Source of the DNA: Algoriphagus mannitolivorans DSM 15301
GTDB taxonomy: Bacteria > Bacteroidota > Bacteroidia > Cytophagales > Cyclobacteriaceae
Length of the DNA stretch: 64,000 nt
Direction: 5' to 3'
Assembly: GCF_000429425.1 (NCBI RefSeq)
Contig: NZ_AUBV01000001.1
Coordinates: 465,354-529,353 of the forward strand
The position numbers were made by a program, and so were the translations under genes. Numbering within the stretch: the stretch's first letter is position 1; the number at the start of each line of letters is the position of its first letter. The notes beneath the pieces were generated by a model that had not been told where the DNA came from, searched no databases, and worked only from the letters and a program-made list of their open reading frames with translations. Positions 39,829-48,827 of this stretch are shown here, in pieces.

Positions 39829-40698
39829 ATGAACGCATTCAAAGGCACCGGCGTAGCTTTAGTCACTCCTTTTCTCGACGATCAATCCATTGATTTTGAC
39901 GGTCTGGGAAAAGTTATTGACCACGTGATCTCGGGAGGAGTGGATTATCTGGTAGTCTTGGGCACTACCGGGGAGGCTACGACTCTTACCACAGAGGAGA
40001 AAAAAGAGGTGCTAAAAGCTTGTCTCAACTTCAACAATGGACGCGTTCCGGTCATGCTGGGAATCGGAGGCAACAATACCCAAGCTGTCTTGAATGAAAT
40101 CCAAAATACAGACTTTTATGGAGTTGCTTCCATTCTATCGGTAAGCCCCTATTACAACAAGCCCAGTCAAGAAGGCATCGTAGCCCATTATACTGCCATC
40201 GCAGATGTTTCCCCCGTTCCGGTGGTCCTCTACAACATCCCTGGTCGCACGATGTCAAACATGACGGCTGCAACCACCTTGAAACTTTCCCATCATCCCA
40301 ACATCATCGGAATGAAAGAAGCTTCAGGAAATTTGGAGCAATGCATCCAAATTGCTGCTGGTATGCCAAAGGATTTTTTACTCCTCTCAGGAGATGATCT
40401 GATGACCAAAGCCATTCAAAGCATCGGTGGCTCTGGAGTGATTTCAGTTTTGGCAAATGCCTTCCCTGACACATTCAAGAAACTTACTCATGGGGATCAT
40501 GAGGCCGCTTTACAAGCGACTTATTCCCTTCTTAGCCTAAACTCTCTGATGTATCTGGAAGGAAATCCTGTTGGCATCAAAAATCTTTTGTACCACATGG
40601 GAATTATTTCCAGTGATCAGGTGAGACTTCCTATGCTTCGCGCGAGCTATGAACTGAGCAACCAGATCAAAACCGCCTTTCAAAAACACAGCAAATGA
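39829..40698 (+). CDS. dapA: 4-hydroxy-tetrahydrodipicolinate synthase
   Basis: 289 residues, normal length. Condenses pyruvate with aspartate semialdehyde in the lysine/diaminopimelate pathway. The TIM barrel shows GTTGEATTLTTEE (substrate-binding Thr pair), SVSPYYNKPSQEG (catalytic Tyr), YNIPGRT (Arg for the aldehyde substrate) and GMKEASGN with the Schiff-base lysine. It is the first gene of a three-gene unit; its stop overlaps the xseA start by 4 bp (ATGA). The pairing with exonuclease VII genes is unexpected functionally and may be just economical packing. Confidence 0.97.
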   Translation: MNAFKGTGVALVTPFLDDQSIDFDGLGKVIDHVISGGVDYLVVLGTTGEATTLTTEEKKEVLKACLNFNNGRVPVMLGIGGNNTQAVLNEIQNTDFYGVASILSVSPYYNKPSQEGIVAHYTAIADVSPVPVVLYNIPGRTMSNMTAATTLKLSHHPNIIGMKEASGNLEQCIQIAAGMPKDFLLLSGDDLMTKAIQSIGGSGVISVLANAFPDTFKKLTHGDHEAALQATYSLLSLNSLMYLEGNPVGIKNLLYHMGIISSDQVRLPMLRASYELSNQIKTAFQKHSK

Positions 40699-42005
40699 AC
40701 CCACTTTCTGTCTCCCAACTGACCGAGCAAATCCGTCTTGTCCTTGAGACAGAATTGGAGCCGGTTTATTGGGTGATCGGGGAACTGGCAGACTTCAGGC
40801 AGGCTCCCCAGGGCCATGTCTATTTTGAATTGGTAGAAAAGCAGGGGAATCAGGTTCTTGCTAAGATCCGAGCCAATCTGTGGCAATTCACCTACAGGAG
40901 CGTGGCAGCAAAATTTGAATCCGTGACAGGAAGTAGCCTGAAAAACGGCATGAAAGTCCTCGCACAGGTGGCCGTTAATTACCACCCTGTCTATGGACTT
41001 AGCATCAATGTTAAGGACATTGACCCTTCTTATTCCCTGGGTGAACGGGCGAGAGTTCGCCAAGAGACCATTGACCGCTTGACTCGGGAAGGCTTGCTTC
41101 GATTGAACGGGAGATATGAATTGCCTCAAGTCATTCAAAAAATCGCTGTGATTTCCAGTCCTACTGCCGCTGGCTATGGGGATTTTGTAAACCAACTGGA
41201 GAACAACGGCTACGGATACCAGATCTATCATCGACTTTTCCCATCCATGATGCAGGGAAATGAGGCTGTCAACAGCTTGATTTCAGCTTTGGAAAAAGTA
41301 GAGCTTTCAGCCGAATCCCTAGAATTGGATGCAGTGATCCTAATCAGAGGAGGAGGAGCGCAGTTGGACTTGGACTGCTTTGACGATTATCGATTGGCAG
41401 CCAAAATCGCAAATTGTCCATTGCCTGTCTTTACAGGAATTGGCCATGAAAGAGATGAAACAGTGGCAGATTTGGTAGCCCATACCCGACTGAAAACTCC
41501 CACCGCAGTCGCTGAATTCTTACTGGCAGGATTCCGGGAGTTTGAAGAAAACCTCGGATTGAATCTTCAAAGACTGGAAAGATCAGTTCGCTTAAAGCTT
41601 AAAGAAGAAGATCAAAAAATCCATCAATTGGCTTTAAGAGCAAGATTTTTGAGTGGAAACAAGCTTTCGATGGAGTCAGAGAAAATCAAAGCGATTGGAA
41701 GCAGACTGGGATTTTCTTCCAAAAACGTATTGAAGCTGCAGAGCAGTACTTTGGATAGTATTGCCAGAGAACTCAAAAAAACGAGTCTGGCCTATTTTCA
41801 AAAAGAGAAAGAAAAAATCAACCACCGGGAATTGCTTCTAAAACAATTGGATCCCACCAAGCTTTTGGAGAAAGGCTACACCCGGACAGAATCCGGAGGT
41901 AAACCCATCAACCTGGTTAAAATCAAGCCGGGGGATGAGTTATTGACCATTTCCAAATACCAAAAGATATTAAGTACCGTTACTGAGATAAAAGAAAATG
42001 AGTGA
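40695..42005 (+). CDS. xseA: Exodeoxyribonuclease VII large subunit
   Basis: 436 residues. Catalytic subunit of ExoVII, which degrades single-stranded DNA from both ends. N-terminal OB fold (about 1-95, with VYWVIGELADFRQAPQGHVYFEL), then the nuclease domain with IAVISSPTAAGYGDF, the conserved RGGGAQLDLDCFDDYRLA and TGIGHERDETVADLVAHTR motifs, and a helical C-terminal region ending QLDPTKLLEKGYTRTESGGK. Overlaps dapA by 4 bp and xseB by 8 bp, which indicates translational coupling. Confidence 0.97.
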   Translation: MNPLSVSQLTEQIRLVLETELEPVYWVIGELADFRQAPQGHVYFELVEKQGNQVLAKIRANLWQFTYRSVAAKFESVTGSSLKNGMKVLAQVAVNYHPVYGLSINVKDIDPSYSLGERARVRQETIDRLTREGLLRLNGRYELPQVIQKIAVISSPTAAGYGDFVNQLENNGYGYQIYHRLFPSMMQGNEAVNSLISALEKVELSAESLELDAVILIRGGGAQLDLDCFDDYRLAAKIANCPLPVFTGIGHERDETVADLVAHTRLKTPTAVAEFLLAGFREFEENLGLNLQRLERSVRLKLKEEDQKIHQLALRARFLSGNKLSMESEKIKAIGSRLGFSSKNVLKLQSSTLDSIARELKKTSLAYFQKEKEKINHRELLLKQLDPTKLLEKGYTRTESGGKPINLVKIKPGDELLTISKYQKILSTVTEIKENE

Positions 42006-42186
42006 TTTGAACTACACTGAGGCAATGCAAAGGCTGGAGACTATCCTTACCCAGCTGGAAGAAGGCAACAAAACCGTGGATGAACTATCGGCTTTGGTTC
42101 AGGAAGCTTCTGAGTTGATCAAACTTTGCAGAAGCAAGTTGAGAAGCACTGAAGAATCAATCCAGAAAGCATTTGAGGGTATCTAG
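41998..42186 (+). CDS. xseB: Exodeoxyribonuclease VII small subunit
   Basis: 62-residue helical hairpin protein that wraps the large subunit. The family signature NYTEAMQRLETILTQLEEG is complete, followed by LVQEASELIKLCRSKLRSTEESI. It starts 8 bp before the xseA stop codon, so it is translated from the same message with coupled initiation. Length is usual for the family (60-80 residues). Confidence 0.95.
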   Translation: MSDLNYTEAMQRLETILTQLEEGNKTVDELSALVQEASELIKLCRSKLRSTEESIQKAFEGI

Positions 42187-42288
42187 ATCCCTCCTTTTGA
42201 ATAAGTTAGGAGCATTAGATCAAGGCTTGGCATGTTTGTTGGGCCAATAATAAGGCTTCCTTTTTCTATTATATCTGTAAGAATCCCT

Positions 42289-42993
42289 ATGAACCCCCTT
42301 TTGAGACATATTTTAGTTTTGGCGTTTTGTTTGTCGATAGGCAGCTCCTACAGTCAAAATTTTTACAAAGAGCGCATTTCCAGAGACAATATTCTAACGC
42401 TAGGCATAGGACCTTCCTTTGCTTACATAGACAATGGAGGCCAATACCGGGATTATAATTTTGCAATTAAACCCGCATTTTCAATAGCTCTGACCAGAAA
42501 GCTAAATCCTATGGTAGAATTAAGAACTACCACTGGAGTTCAATGGATCAGTAGCGGAGGAAATCCTCCCATTGCCCTAAGGGATAAATGGTATTTCAAC
42601 AATGCCTCTTTCACTGCAAAAGGCCCTGCTTACTATTTTGACATAATTCCTAGCTTTTATTTGATCCCTTTCTCTAACCATATGAATAGGTCTACGGTGA
42701 ATCTATACGGTGGAGCAGGTTTGGGCGTGATGCACGTGGTGACAGAACAGACCAAATCGTTTAGCCCTGAAGAAAGGCCCAGCAAAAATTCCATTACTAC
42801 CGGTTATGTGCCGATAAGAGCTGGATTAAGTCTCCGGGTTGGCCCGTATTCTGATATCGCCGGAGAAGGCACTATGTTGTGGACCTTTACCGACAATCTT
42901 GACGGAAATGTAGGTTTCAATAGGTTTGGTGATCATCTTTTCCAGGCACAGATTGTATTTAGAAGATACTTCGTGCCGAAGGGAATGGATTAA
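42289..42993 (+). CDS. Predicted outer-membrane beta-barrel protein
   Basis: 234 residues from the chosen start, which gives a proper signal peptide (MNPLLRHILVLAFCLSIGSSYS, cleavage before Q); an ATG 19 codons upstream would put non-signal sequence before it. The mature protein consists of alternating-polarity strands rich in aromatic residues (TLGIGPSFAYIDNGGQYRDY, FNFAIKPAF, LYGGAGLGVMHV) and ends in a strand with a terminal-type aromatic pattern (AQIVFRRYFVP), consistent with an 8-10 stranded barrel. I do not recognise a named family. A strong terminator follows 22 bp after the stop. Confidence 0.75.
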   Translation: MNPLLRHILVLAFCLSIGSSYSQNFYKERISRDNILTLGIGPSFAYIDNGGQYRDYNFAIKPAFSIALTRKLNPMVELRTTTGVQWISSGGNPPIALRDKWYFNNASFTAKGPAYYFDIIPSFYLIPFSNHMNRSTVNLYGGAGLGVMHVVTEQTKSFSPEERPSKNSITTGYVPIRAGLSLRVGPYSDIAGEGTMLWTFTDNLDGNVGFNRFGDHLFQAQIVFRRYFVPKGMD

Positions 42994-43014
42994 AGATTTG
43001 CAATTCGAAAAGTG

Positions 43015-43043
43015 AAGGCAGTTCCGGGAACTGCCTTTTTTTT
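43015..43043 (+). terminator. Rho-independent terminator after the barrel protein
   Basis: Stem AAGGCAGTTC / GAACTGCCTT with loop CGG followed by a run of eight T. It insulates the next gene (TIR protein) from upstream transcription. Confidence 0.9.
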
Positions 43044-43046
43044 GGT

Positions 43047-43078
43047 TTTGGACTTGAATGAAAAGTGGTTTATCTTGA
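43047..43078 (+). promoter_or_regulatory. Possible promoter of the TIR gene
   Basis: TTTG at 43047-43050 and TATCTTGA at 43071-43078 with 20 bp between; the -7 box departs from TAnnTTTG in the last positions. The ATG is 19 bp further on. Confidence 0.4.
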
Positions 43079-43097
43079 CTATCAAGACTTTTAGCAC

Positions 43098-44774
43098 ATG
43101 AGTTCAAAACAAGTTTTTATCTCCTATGCTTGGGGAGGATTAAGTGAGGAAGTAGCCAAAGAGCTGGAATCACTTTTGACCCAGCATAAAATAGACCTGA
43201 CCCGGGACAAGACAGATCTTGGATTCAAGGGCCTTATCCGAGAGTTTATGCAGCAAATCGGGAAAGGAGACGTAGTCATTCTCATTATTTCTGACAAGTA
43301 CCTCAAGTCCAAAAACTGCATGTTTGAACTCCTGGAGGCGGAAAAAAAGGGAGAATTTTACAAACGCATTTTTCCAATTGTCCTACCCGACGCAGATATC
43401 TATGATTCTTTGGGCATGGTCAATTATTTGAAGTATTGGGATCAAAAAATAAAAGAGCTCAATCAAAGCGTCAAAGAACTTGAAAATCTTGCTGATACCC
43501 GGAAAATCCAAGAAGACATCAATCTCTACACAGACATCCGGGGGGCCTTTGATGACTTGGCTTCCAGGCTAAGCAATATGAACACGCTTACCCTGGAGCT
43601 CATGAGGTCCAAGGAATATCAACCTTTGTTATCAGCTCTTAAAGAAGGAATAAATCCTCCTCCTGCCCCTACTCCCAGCAAAAAAGAAGGTAAAGTTCTC
43701 TACCATATCCCCGGGATGATGCAGGTAGATACTTGGACGAGATGTACGGTAAGGCTAGCCTGGGATGAGATTTTACTGCAGGAAAACCTCAAAATCCCAG
43801 AAGAAGAGAGATCGATCGAGTCGATCAGATTGGGAGAAATCATGCAAGTTTCTTTGATCCAGGGAAAAGGTGGGAGCAATTTCGAAATCCATGCTTTAAA
43901 CAACGAGGAACAATTCATTTCAGAAGATGACTTTACCGAGTGGCTTTTTGAGGTAAAACCGTTGATTGCCGGTAAATTCAGTCTGATTTTAAGAATTTCG
44001 CTGATTCAGATCATTGAAGGAAAAGAGCGGAAAAAAGATTTGGTTCTGGAAAGGGAAGTCACTGCAGAAGCAGTGGTTCCCCAAGCCTTACCCAAATTCG
44101 AAACCGCAGAATCCGGACTTTCTATTTCCAAAAAGCCCGCAGAACAAGACACTAAATCACCAGCTGAAGCCATTTTTAAGAATGAAAAGAGGAGTTTGAA
44201 GGAACGCCTGCCCGCAGATTTTCCAGAAATTCCGGAGGCTCCTCCTCACCCCTCGGCGAAAGCTCCGACCCCCAAATCCTTGAAAAAAACTTCCATTTTA
44301 AGAAAGATCCTTCCCTATGCGGCTTCCATCACGGTAATCTTTCTCGCTGCCATTATACTGTTCCCTTCCAATTCTTCCATGGAAAATTCTCCTATTTCCC
44401 AAGCTCCGGACGAATATTATTACACAGATTCTACCAGTGGTATATCCATTCCTTTGGGGGGAGAAGTGTTGATTGCCATGAGCTTGGATCCTACAAACCC
44501 AAACGAATCCAGTTCTTCCAAGATTCTTGTCTTCTCTATGGAGGCGGAAGAATTCCTTGCTTTGCAGGAGGAAAACATGGCAGGGGTCAGCATTTACAGT
44601 CTCGATAAAGAAGACACCATAGCACTTAATCTAGGACCGCTTAGGACAATAAGCCTCCAAGAGGTCAAAGACTCTGTGCAGGTGACCAGAAGAACTCCCG
44701 TAGATTCGAGAAAAGTTAACCCTGAGCTACAAAAACTTAAAACCAGACCCAGAATCGATCATTTTGAGTTCTGA
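43098..44774 (+). CDS. Membrane-anchored TIR-domain protein
   Basis: 558 residues, no signal peptide. (1) TIR domain, about 1-165: SKQVFISYAWGG (strand A/box 1), DVVILIISDKYLKSKNCMFELLEAE with Glu77 at the position of the catalytic glutamate of NAD-cleaving TIRs, and a helical extension. (2) Proline-rich hinge PPPAPTPS near 188-195. (3) Unrecognised, probably beta-rich domain about 198-330, opening HIPGMMQVDTWTRCTVRLA. (4) Charged and proline-rich linker. (5) One membrane helix about 405-425 (AASITVIFLAAIILF). (6) An unrecognised C-terminal region of 130 residues, presumably periplasmic. By analogy with bacterial TIR proteins it may act in immunity or signalling, but no known defence partner is adjacent. 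It is flanked by its own promoter and a convergent antiterminator gene 2 bp after its stop. Confidence 0.85.
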   Translation: MSSKQVFISYAWGGLSEEVAKELESLLTQHKIDLTRDKTDLGFKGLIREFMQQIGKGDVVILIISDKYLKSKNCMFELLEAEKKGEFYKRIFPIVLPDADIYDSLGMVNYLKYWDQKIKELNQSVKELENLADTRKIQEDINLYTDIRGAFDDLASRLSNMNTLTLELMRSKEYQPLLSALKEGINPPPAPTPSKKEGKVLYHIPGMMQVDTWTRCTVRLAWDEILLQENLKIPEEERSIESIRLGEIMQVSLIQGKGGSNFEIHALNNEEQFISEDDFTEWLFEVKPLIAGKFSLILRISLIQIIEGKERKKDLVLEREVTAEAVVPQALPKFETAESGLSISKKPAEQDTKSPAEAIFKNEKRSLKERLPADFPEIPEAPPHPSAKAPTPKSLKKTSILRKILPYAASITVIFLAAIILFPSNSSMENSPISQAPDEYYYTDSTSGISIPLGGEVLIAMSLDPTNPNESSSSKILVFSMEAEEFLALQEENMAGVSIYSLDKEDTIALNLGPLRTISLQEVKDSVQVTRRTPVDSRKVNPELQKLKTRPRIDHFEF

Positions 44775-44776
44775 TC

Positions 44777-45292
44777 TCAGCTTGCATTGGCTTCTTCGAT
44801 CACTTGAAGGAATTTCCTCTCAATGGTAATCAGCATGTTCTGATAGATTCCCGGAATTCGAATCAGGAAGTAGTCCTTGTTTCCTTTTTCCACACACTCT
44901 CCAATCATGTTTTGAAGAGGACCACCCATAACCTTGACTTTTTCTCCGGGTTCGATTTCCGAGCCGTCTGTCTCCACAGCCACTCCGGTCTCCACGATCC
45001 TTTGAATAATTTCAATTTCCTCCTCACGGATGGTGGCGTGCTGTCCGGAAAAGTGTACAAATTTTACCGCTCCCGGAACCTGCAGGCATTCCCAAAGTTG
45101 GTTTCGGTTGGTTTTCACAAAAACATATCCATTAAAAAGGGCGCGTTGAACCTTCTTTTTCCGGTCAGACCATTGCCTTAACTCTTCAACAATCGGCAAG
45201 TAAACTTCCCAACCCCTTTCCCGAAGGCGCTCGGCCACTTTTTTCTCCGACCGGGAGGTGGTGTACATTACATACCATTTCAATTCCTGCAT
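44777..45292 (-). CDS. UpxY-type NusG-like antiterminator
   Basis: 171 residues. NusG N-terminal domain (WYVMYTTSRSEKKVAERLRERGWEVYLP, then RALFNGYVFVKTN) and a C-terminal KOW domain (EIEPGEKVKVMGGPLQNMIGECVEK). This is the UpxY family, specialised NusG paralogues that in Bacteroidota usually sit at the head of surface-polysaccharide operons and let polymerase read through leader terminators. Here no gene lies downstream on its own strand for several kilobases: it converges on the TIR gene. It is therefore an orphan. Cytoplasmic, no membrane segment. Confidence 0.9.
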   Translation of the reverse strand: MQELKWYVMYTTSRSEKKVAERLRERGWEVYLPIVEELRQWSDRKKKVQRALFNGYVFVKTNRNQLWECLQVPGAVKFVHFSGQHATIREEEIEIIQRIVETGVAVETDGSEIEPGEKVKVMGGPLQNMIGECVEKGNKDYFLIRIPGIYQNMLITIERKFLQVIEEANAS

Positions 45293-45358
45293 CTCACAAA
45301 GTTTTTTTGGGAGATCAAAATTACAAAAAGGAACCTAGAATGTCCCCCTTAAAAAATT

Positions 45359-45390
45359 AAAAACCCCCGAGACATTGTCTCGGAGGTTTT
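45359..45390 (-). terminator. Rho-independent terminator of the multidrug efflux operon
   Basis: CCGAGAC / GTCTCGG stem with extra CC/GG and AAAA/TTTT pairs around one mismatch, loop ATT. In the minus direction the stem is followed by TTTTTAATTTTTT. It lies 30 bp beyond the RND permease stop. Confidence 0.9.
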
Positions 45391-45419
45391 GTCAAAAAAA
45401 ACCACCAACCTTAAATCAA

Positions 45420-48400
45420 TCATGCTTTTAGGTTCCGCAGTCTCATGACGAGTTTATCTGCAAGCAAATACATGACTGGTACGATGACTAACGTAATGAG
45501 GGTTGCAAAGGTTAACCCAAATATCACAGTCCAAGCCATTGGACCCCAGAAGGCAGCATTGTCTCCACCCACGTAGAACTGTGGATCAAACTCGCTCAAA
45601 AGGGTGCTGAAATTGATATTCATCCCGATAGCTAAAGGGATCAATCCAAGTACTGTCGTGATTGCTGTCAGCAAAACCGGTCTCAAACGAGTCTTTCCGG
45701 ATTCGATGATACTACCCAGCAAATCTTCATATTCCAGAAACTCCCCATCGGCAATTCCTTTTTCTTTTCGCTTTCTTTCGCGTACCAGATTGGTATAATC
45801 AATTAGTACGATGGCATTGTTAACTACTACCCCCGCGAGGGATATGATTCCGATACCCGTCATGATCACCACGAAATCCATATTGAAAATCACCAAACCC
45901 AAGAATACCCCAATGGTACTGAAGAGCACTGAAGTCATGATGATGAATGGGCTAACTACAGAATTGAATTGGGCTACGATGATCAGGAAGATTAGGGAAA
46001 CGGCAATTGCCAATGCTCTCATCAAGAAAGCCTGAGATTTGGCCTGCTCCTCCTGCTCTCCAGTAAACTTCACCGTGATTCCATCAGGAGCTTCAAAACT
46101 AGCCATCAAGTTCTGAATCTGGGCGTTGATTTCGGTCGGGTTATATCCATCCAAAACATTGGAATACATGGAGATCGCCTTTTCCAAATCCTTTCTCTTC
46201 ACAGATCCATAAGTAGAGCTGTATTCGATATTTGCCACTGCAGAAATTGGTACCTCGCGCTTGTCTCCAAACTTGTCTCTGAATCCGATTTTCTTGTTGA
46301 CTAGGGTATTGATGTCATATCGGTAATTCTCATCCATTCTAAGCTGGATAGGAAAATCTTCCTCTCCTTCTTTAAACTTGGATACTTCCAGACCAAATAG
46401 GGAAGTTCTAAGCTCATTGGCGATGGTCGAAGTAGAAAGCCCGAATCTTCTGGCTTTATCCCGATCGATATGAACAATCAACTCTGGATTACCGGTGGAC
46501 AAATCGGTCTTTAGTTCTTCCAATCCCGGAATATTGTTGGACTCCAGGTACTCCTTGGTCTTATTGACAAAGGCGATTAATTCCTCATAGTTCTCCCCAA
46601 CAAATTCAATATTTACCGCTTTCCCTACTGGAGGTCCATTTCGCTGCTTGTCAACAGTGATCAGTACTCCAGGGTATTTCTCCACCAAGTCCCTGATGAC
46701 TTCCATAGCCTCATTGGTATTGATCCCCTGACGATCGATGTAATCCACAAAACCAATCGTAATTTTCGCCTTGTGCGGTGTCGACTGTTGGCTTGGACCC
46801 TCGGTAGGATCGCCAGTTCCTTCTCCAACCTGAGAAATTACTGACTCCAGAATGGCATGATAGGGTTCCAAAGCATCCATCATTTCATCTTCCATTTTAT
46901 CCACAAAAGTATTGGTCGCCTCTATGTCCGTTCCGATTGGAAACTCTACAAAGACATTAACCAATTGTGGCTGATTATCTGGAAAGAAAAGAACTTTTGG
47001 AGCACGAATCCCAAGCAATACCAAGGACAAGATCAACAAACCGAAAGTACCGCCAAAGACTGCGTAAGGCATTTTTCCATGCAAAGCTTTGTTGAGAGTA
47101 GCCTCATACGCATTCTCCAGTCTGACCAAAAAGACAGTCTGGAACCATCGGATGGCTTTTCTCAAAAGAAACACATTGAAAAGCGTCAGGAGGCATGCCA
47201 CTAAGGCCAAGGAACCCATGGCAGTAAAGCCCACCAAATAGAAGATGGTGGATAAAATCAGGAATGAACCTGCTACCAATATTGATTTTTGCTTAGGCTT
47301 ATCCTTGCTCACATCCTCCACTTTCATAAATAAGGAGGTCATCACCGGATTGATCACCAAAGCCACAAACAGAGAAGAGGACAAGACAATAATCAGGGTA
47401 ATCGGAAGGTATTTCATAAACTCCCCTACCAAATCATCCCAAAAAGCCAAAGGTAAAAAGGCAGCCAAAGTCGTTGCCGTAGAGGTAATAATCGGCCAAG
47501 CCACTTCTCCTACGCCCTCTTTTGCAGCTCTTTGGATAGGTTTACCTTCCTGCATCAATCGGTAAATATTTTCCACGACCACAATCCCGTTATCCACCAA
47601 CATACCCAAAGCCAAGATCAATGAAAACAAGACCATCAAGTTGAGGGTGATTCCGAAGGCATTCAGGATCAAGAAGGAAATAAACATGGAAAGCGGAATC
47701 GCCGAACCTACAAACAAGGCATTTCGGAATCCCATAAAGAACATCAAAACCAACACGACCAGAATAATCCCGAAGATGATCGAGTTTTCGAGGTCACTTA
47801 CCTGAGTCCGCGTTTGCTTACTTTGGTCATTGGTAATGGATATCTCCAAATCCTTTGGAAACCTGTTTTTCTGGGTGTTTTGGATAATTATTTTGATTTT
47901 ATCCGCTGCGTCAAGAAGGTTTTCCCCGCTTCTCTTCGTCACATTGATGGTGACTACCGGAAGGTTTTTGCTTCGGGCGTAAGAAGTTCTGTCTTTATAG
48001 GTATCCTTTACTTCTGCAACATCACGCAGGTAAACGATTTTTTGCTGGTCTGTCTTGACAATGATATCCAACAATTCATTCGGACTGGTAAATTCTCCGT
48101 CCACCCTTACCGTACGTTCAAAATCTCCACTGCGGATGGCTCCTCCTGAAATGGTAAGGTTTTCGGATTGAATCGCTCCGGAGATATCTCCGAAACTCAC
48201 ACCCGTTGCCTCCATTTTATAGGGATCCACATTGATCTGAATTTCCCGCTCCACAGTTCCGGCAAGATCAGCTTTGGAAATTTCAGGAAGCTTTTCAATG
48301 GCATCCTCTAGGTATTCCCCGAATTTCTTCAACTCTTGCTCGGAATATGGCCCGGAAATATTCACGTTCATGATCGGAAAGTCCGAAGTATTCACTTCTA

Positions 48401-48824
48401 TCACGTTGGGATCTTGATCCAGATCTGAAGGCAGTTCGGACTTGGACTTGTCCACCGCATCCTTGACATCCTGAATAGCCTTGGAGATTTCTACTCCGGG
48501 GTTAAACTCCACCACAATGGAGGAAAAATCCTGTACAGAGGTAGATCGGATATCTTTAACGTTATTGAGAGACTTGAGCTCTTTTTCAATAGGCCTGGTA
48601 ATCAGGTTTTCCATATCCACGGGCGAGTTGCCGGGATAAGGCGTACCGATATATACCGTAGGAATGACGATTTCGGGAAAGCTCTCCTTGGGCATGGTTC
48701 GGTATGCCCCCAAGCCCAGCACCGTGATAATCAAGGTCAAAATGACCACGGAAGTAGCATTGTCCACACTAAAGCTGGACAGGCCAAATTCCCTGATGAT
48801 GGATTTATTATTAGAATCTGTCAT
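45420..48824 (-). CDS. RND multidrug efflux permease (HAE1/AcrB-like)
   Basis: 1134 residues in the inner membrane, exporting drugs or amphiphiles using the proton gradient. RND architecture: first helix about 20-40 preceded by SIIREFGLSSFSVDNATSVV, periplasmic porter domains beginning PKESFPEIVIPTVYIGTPYPG, central helices with ILALGMLVDNGIVVVENIYR, the second porter half, and last helices ending TLVIVPVMYLLADKLV. The relay helix has Asp-Asn where AcrB has Asp-Asp, a substitution I have seen in many Bacteroidota members. A longer insertion near residues 520-570 gives extra helices between the two halves. It is the last gene of the TetR-TolC-adaptor-pump operon, 3 bp after the adaptor. Confidence 0.95.
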   Translation of the reverse strand: MTDSNNKSIIREFGLSSFSVDNATSVVILTLIITVLGLGAYRTMPKESFPEIVIPTVYIGTPYPGNSPVDMENLITRPIEKELKSLNNVKDIRSTSVQDFSSIVVEFNPGVEISKAIQDVKDAVDKSKSELPSDLDQDPNVIEVNTSDFPIMNVNISGPYSEQELKKFGEYLEDAIEKLPEISKADLAGTVEREIQINVDPYKMEATGVSFGDISGAIQSENLTISGGAIRSGDFERTVRVDGEFTSPNELLDIIVKTDQQKIVYLRDVAEVKDTYKDRTSYARSKNLPVVTINVTKRSGENLLDAADKIKIIIQNTQKNRFPKDLEISITNDQSKQTRTQVSDLENSIIFGIILVVLVLMFFMGFRNALFVGSAIPLSMFISFLILNAFGITLNLMVLFSLILALGMLVDNGIVVVENIYRLMQEGKPIQRAAKEGVGEVAWPIITSTATTLAAFLPLAFWDDLVGEFMKYLPITLIIVLSSSLFVALVINPVMTSLFMKVEDVSKDKPKQKSILVAGSFLILSTIFYLVGFTAMGSLALVACLLTLFNVFLLRKAIRWFQTVFLVRLENAYEATLNKALHGKMPYAVFGGTFGLLILSLVLLGIRAPKVLFFPDNQPQLVNVFVEFPIGTDIEATNTFVDKMEDEMMDALEPYHAILESVISQVGEGTGDPTEGPSQQSTPHKAKITIGFVDYIDRQGINTNEAMEVIRDLVEKYPGVLITVDKQRNGPPVGKAVNIEFVGENYEELIAFVNKTKEYLESNNIPGLEELKTDLSTGNPELIVHIDRDKARRFGLSTSTIANELRTSLFGLEVSKFKEGEEDFPIQLRMDENYRYDINTLVNKKIGFRDKFGDKREVPISAVANIEYSSTYGSVKRKDLEKAISMYSNVLDGYNPTEINAQIQNLMASFEAPDGITVKFTGEQEEQAKSQAFLMRALAIAVSLIFLIIVAQFNSVVSPFIIMTSVLFSTIGVFLGLVIFNMDFVVIMTGIGIISLAGVVVNNAIVLIDYTNLVRERKRKEKGIADGEFLEYEDLLGSIIESGKTRLRPVLLTAITTVLGLIPLAIGMNINFSTLLSEFDPQFYVGGDNAAFWGPMAWTVIFGLTFATLITLVIVPVMYLLADKLVMRLRNLKA

Positions 48825-48827
48825 GAC

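Noticed and set aside
45420..48824. Asp-Asn in the proton-relay helix as evidence of an inactive pump
   Set aside because: The variant GMLVDNGIVVVEN is one I associate with ordinary Bacteroidota RND pumps, and the remaining motifs and the operon are intact.
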